The notes under the pieces were generated by a model. The model did no database searches and was not told the DNA's origin. It worked only from the letters and a program-made list of their open reading frames with translations. Both the position numbers and the translations under genes were made by a program. Below, one piece after another: positions 63,719 through 64,000 of a stretch of 64,000 nt of DNA. The DNA is from Smallanthus sonchifolius. Taxonomy: Eukaryota; Streptophyta; Magnoliopsida; Asterales; Asteraceae. How positions within the stretch are numbered: position 1 is the first letter of the stretch; each line of letters opens with the position of its first letter. The stretch lies in NCBI GenBank assembly GCA_023525975.1, contig CM042027.1, positions 87,824,007 through 87,888,006 on the forward strand. Reading direction: 5' to 3'.

Positions 63719-64000
63719 GTGTGTCAGACCGCCTCTCCCCATATATAGTTTGGTACTTGCTTAGCCTTTAAGATACTCCGAGTCGTCTCCATGAGAGTTC
63801 GGTTTCGTCTCTCGACCACACCATTTTATTGTGGTGTGTAGGGTGCGGTTAAATGTATTGCCACTCCTTCGTTTTCACATAAACGCTTTAGTTCATGTAA
63901 AGTGAACTATCCTCCCTTATCGGTTAGTAACGTTTTGATCAAGCACTTGGTTTCTTTTTCGACCATTGCCTTGAAACTTTTAACTATCTCAGAGGTTCCG

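Larger units (their letters stand above)
62150..64000 (-). pseudogene. Ty1-copia pol remnant, 3'-truncated
   Basis: Read from 64000 downward: integrase core (FKAMVEKETKCLIKTLLTDK, then HLTAPYTPQ and NGVVERRNRT), RSPTRASVGQTPYEKF, LEQLRVFGCIAYA, EPGSKAYILFDPRNPKIIVS with RNVEFNEKEGWNW, a Ser/Asn-rich linker (62400-62650), and the approach to reverse transcriptase (EVKTKLKWVKTMRVKINSLQ) near 62170. It stops there. In-frame stops (TAG/TAA in place of Glu and Gln codons in the integrase) and a 136-bp tandem duplication make it dead. The 5' part lies beyond the window. A hAT-like element splits it at 63155-63718. Confidence 0.88.

Overview
The window is nuclear DNA from a flowering plant, most likely a eudicot. 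It is AT-rich, its genes carry GT-AG introns, most of its length is nested transposable elements, and it holds plant-specific families (CLE peptides, a MORF-type organelle RNA-editing factor). An Asteraceae-like genome is my guess from the style of genes and repeats; it is not proven.

Genes. (1) Three CLE signalling-peptide precursors lie at 15.67-15.91, 19.92-20.18 and 26.25-26.50 kb on the + strand. The last two are copies of one ~1.1 kb duplicated segment and end in an unusual CLE motif. (2) A complete seven-exon mitochondrial malate dehydrogenase gene lies at 33.20-35.71 kb (-). (3) A NUMOD3-type protein gene lies at 54.01-58.69 kb (+). One of its introns holds a long-TIR element carrying a broken, captured uroporphyrinogen-III synthase-like fragment, and this insertion lies between two 83-bp direct repeats. 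(4) A four-exon MORF8/RIP1-like organelle RNA-editing factor gene lies at 60.13-62.03 kb (-), with a 13-residue repeat array in its C-terminus. A possible 3' end of another gene enters at 1-358.

Mobile elements. 0-15 kb: a hAT family (short copy 2448-2772, transposase-bearing copy 5219-8086), SINEs, MITEs, a decayed copia 5' half and a Helitron. 16-30 kb: CLE genes among a hAT-like MITE, a solo LTR (20776-23199, TSD ATTAT), an LTR-like AT-rich stretch and more SINEs. 29.6-32.5 kb: a second transposase-bearing hAT copy. 37.6-40 kb: MULE-like and Helitron elements. 40.0-50.9 kb: a second solo LTR of the 20.8-kb family (TSD AAAAC), interrupted by a complete young Ty3-gypsy chromovirus (41519-50285, TSD CATCA, 1905-bp LTRs differing at 8 sites, uninterrupted 1527-residue Gag-Pol). 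62.1-64 kb: a decayed copia pol on the - strand, split by a hAT-like insertion, close upstream of the MORF gene.

The least explained signal is a set of short palindromes built as arm / 3-nt loop / arm. They form arrays in the gypsy LTRs and in both solo LTRs, and recur in an intron of the NUMOD3 gene. Between copies the two arms change together, so base pairing is kept while the sequence changes. All functional statements rest on motif reading; no database search was run.
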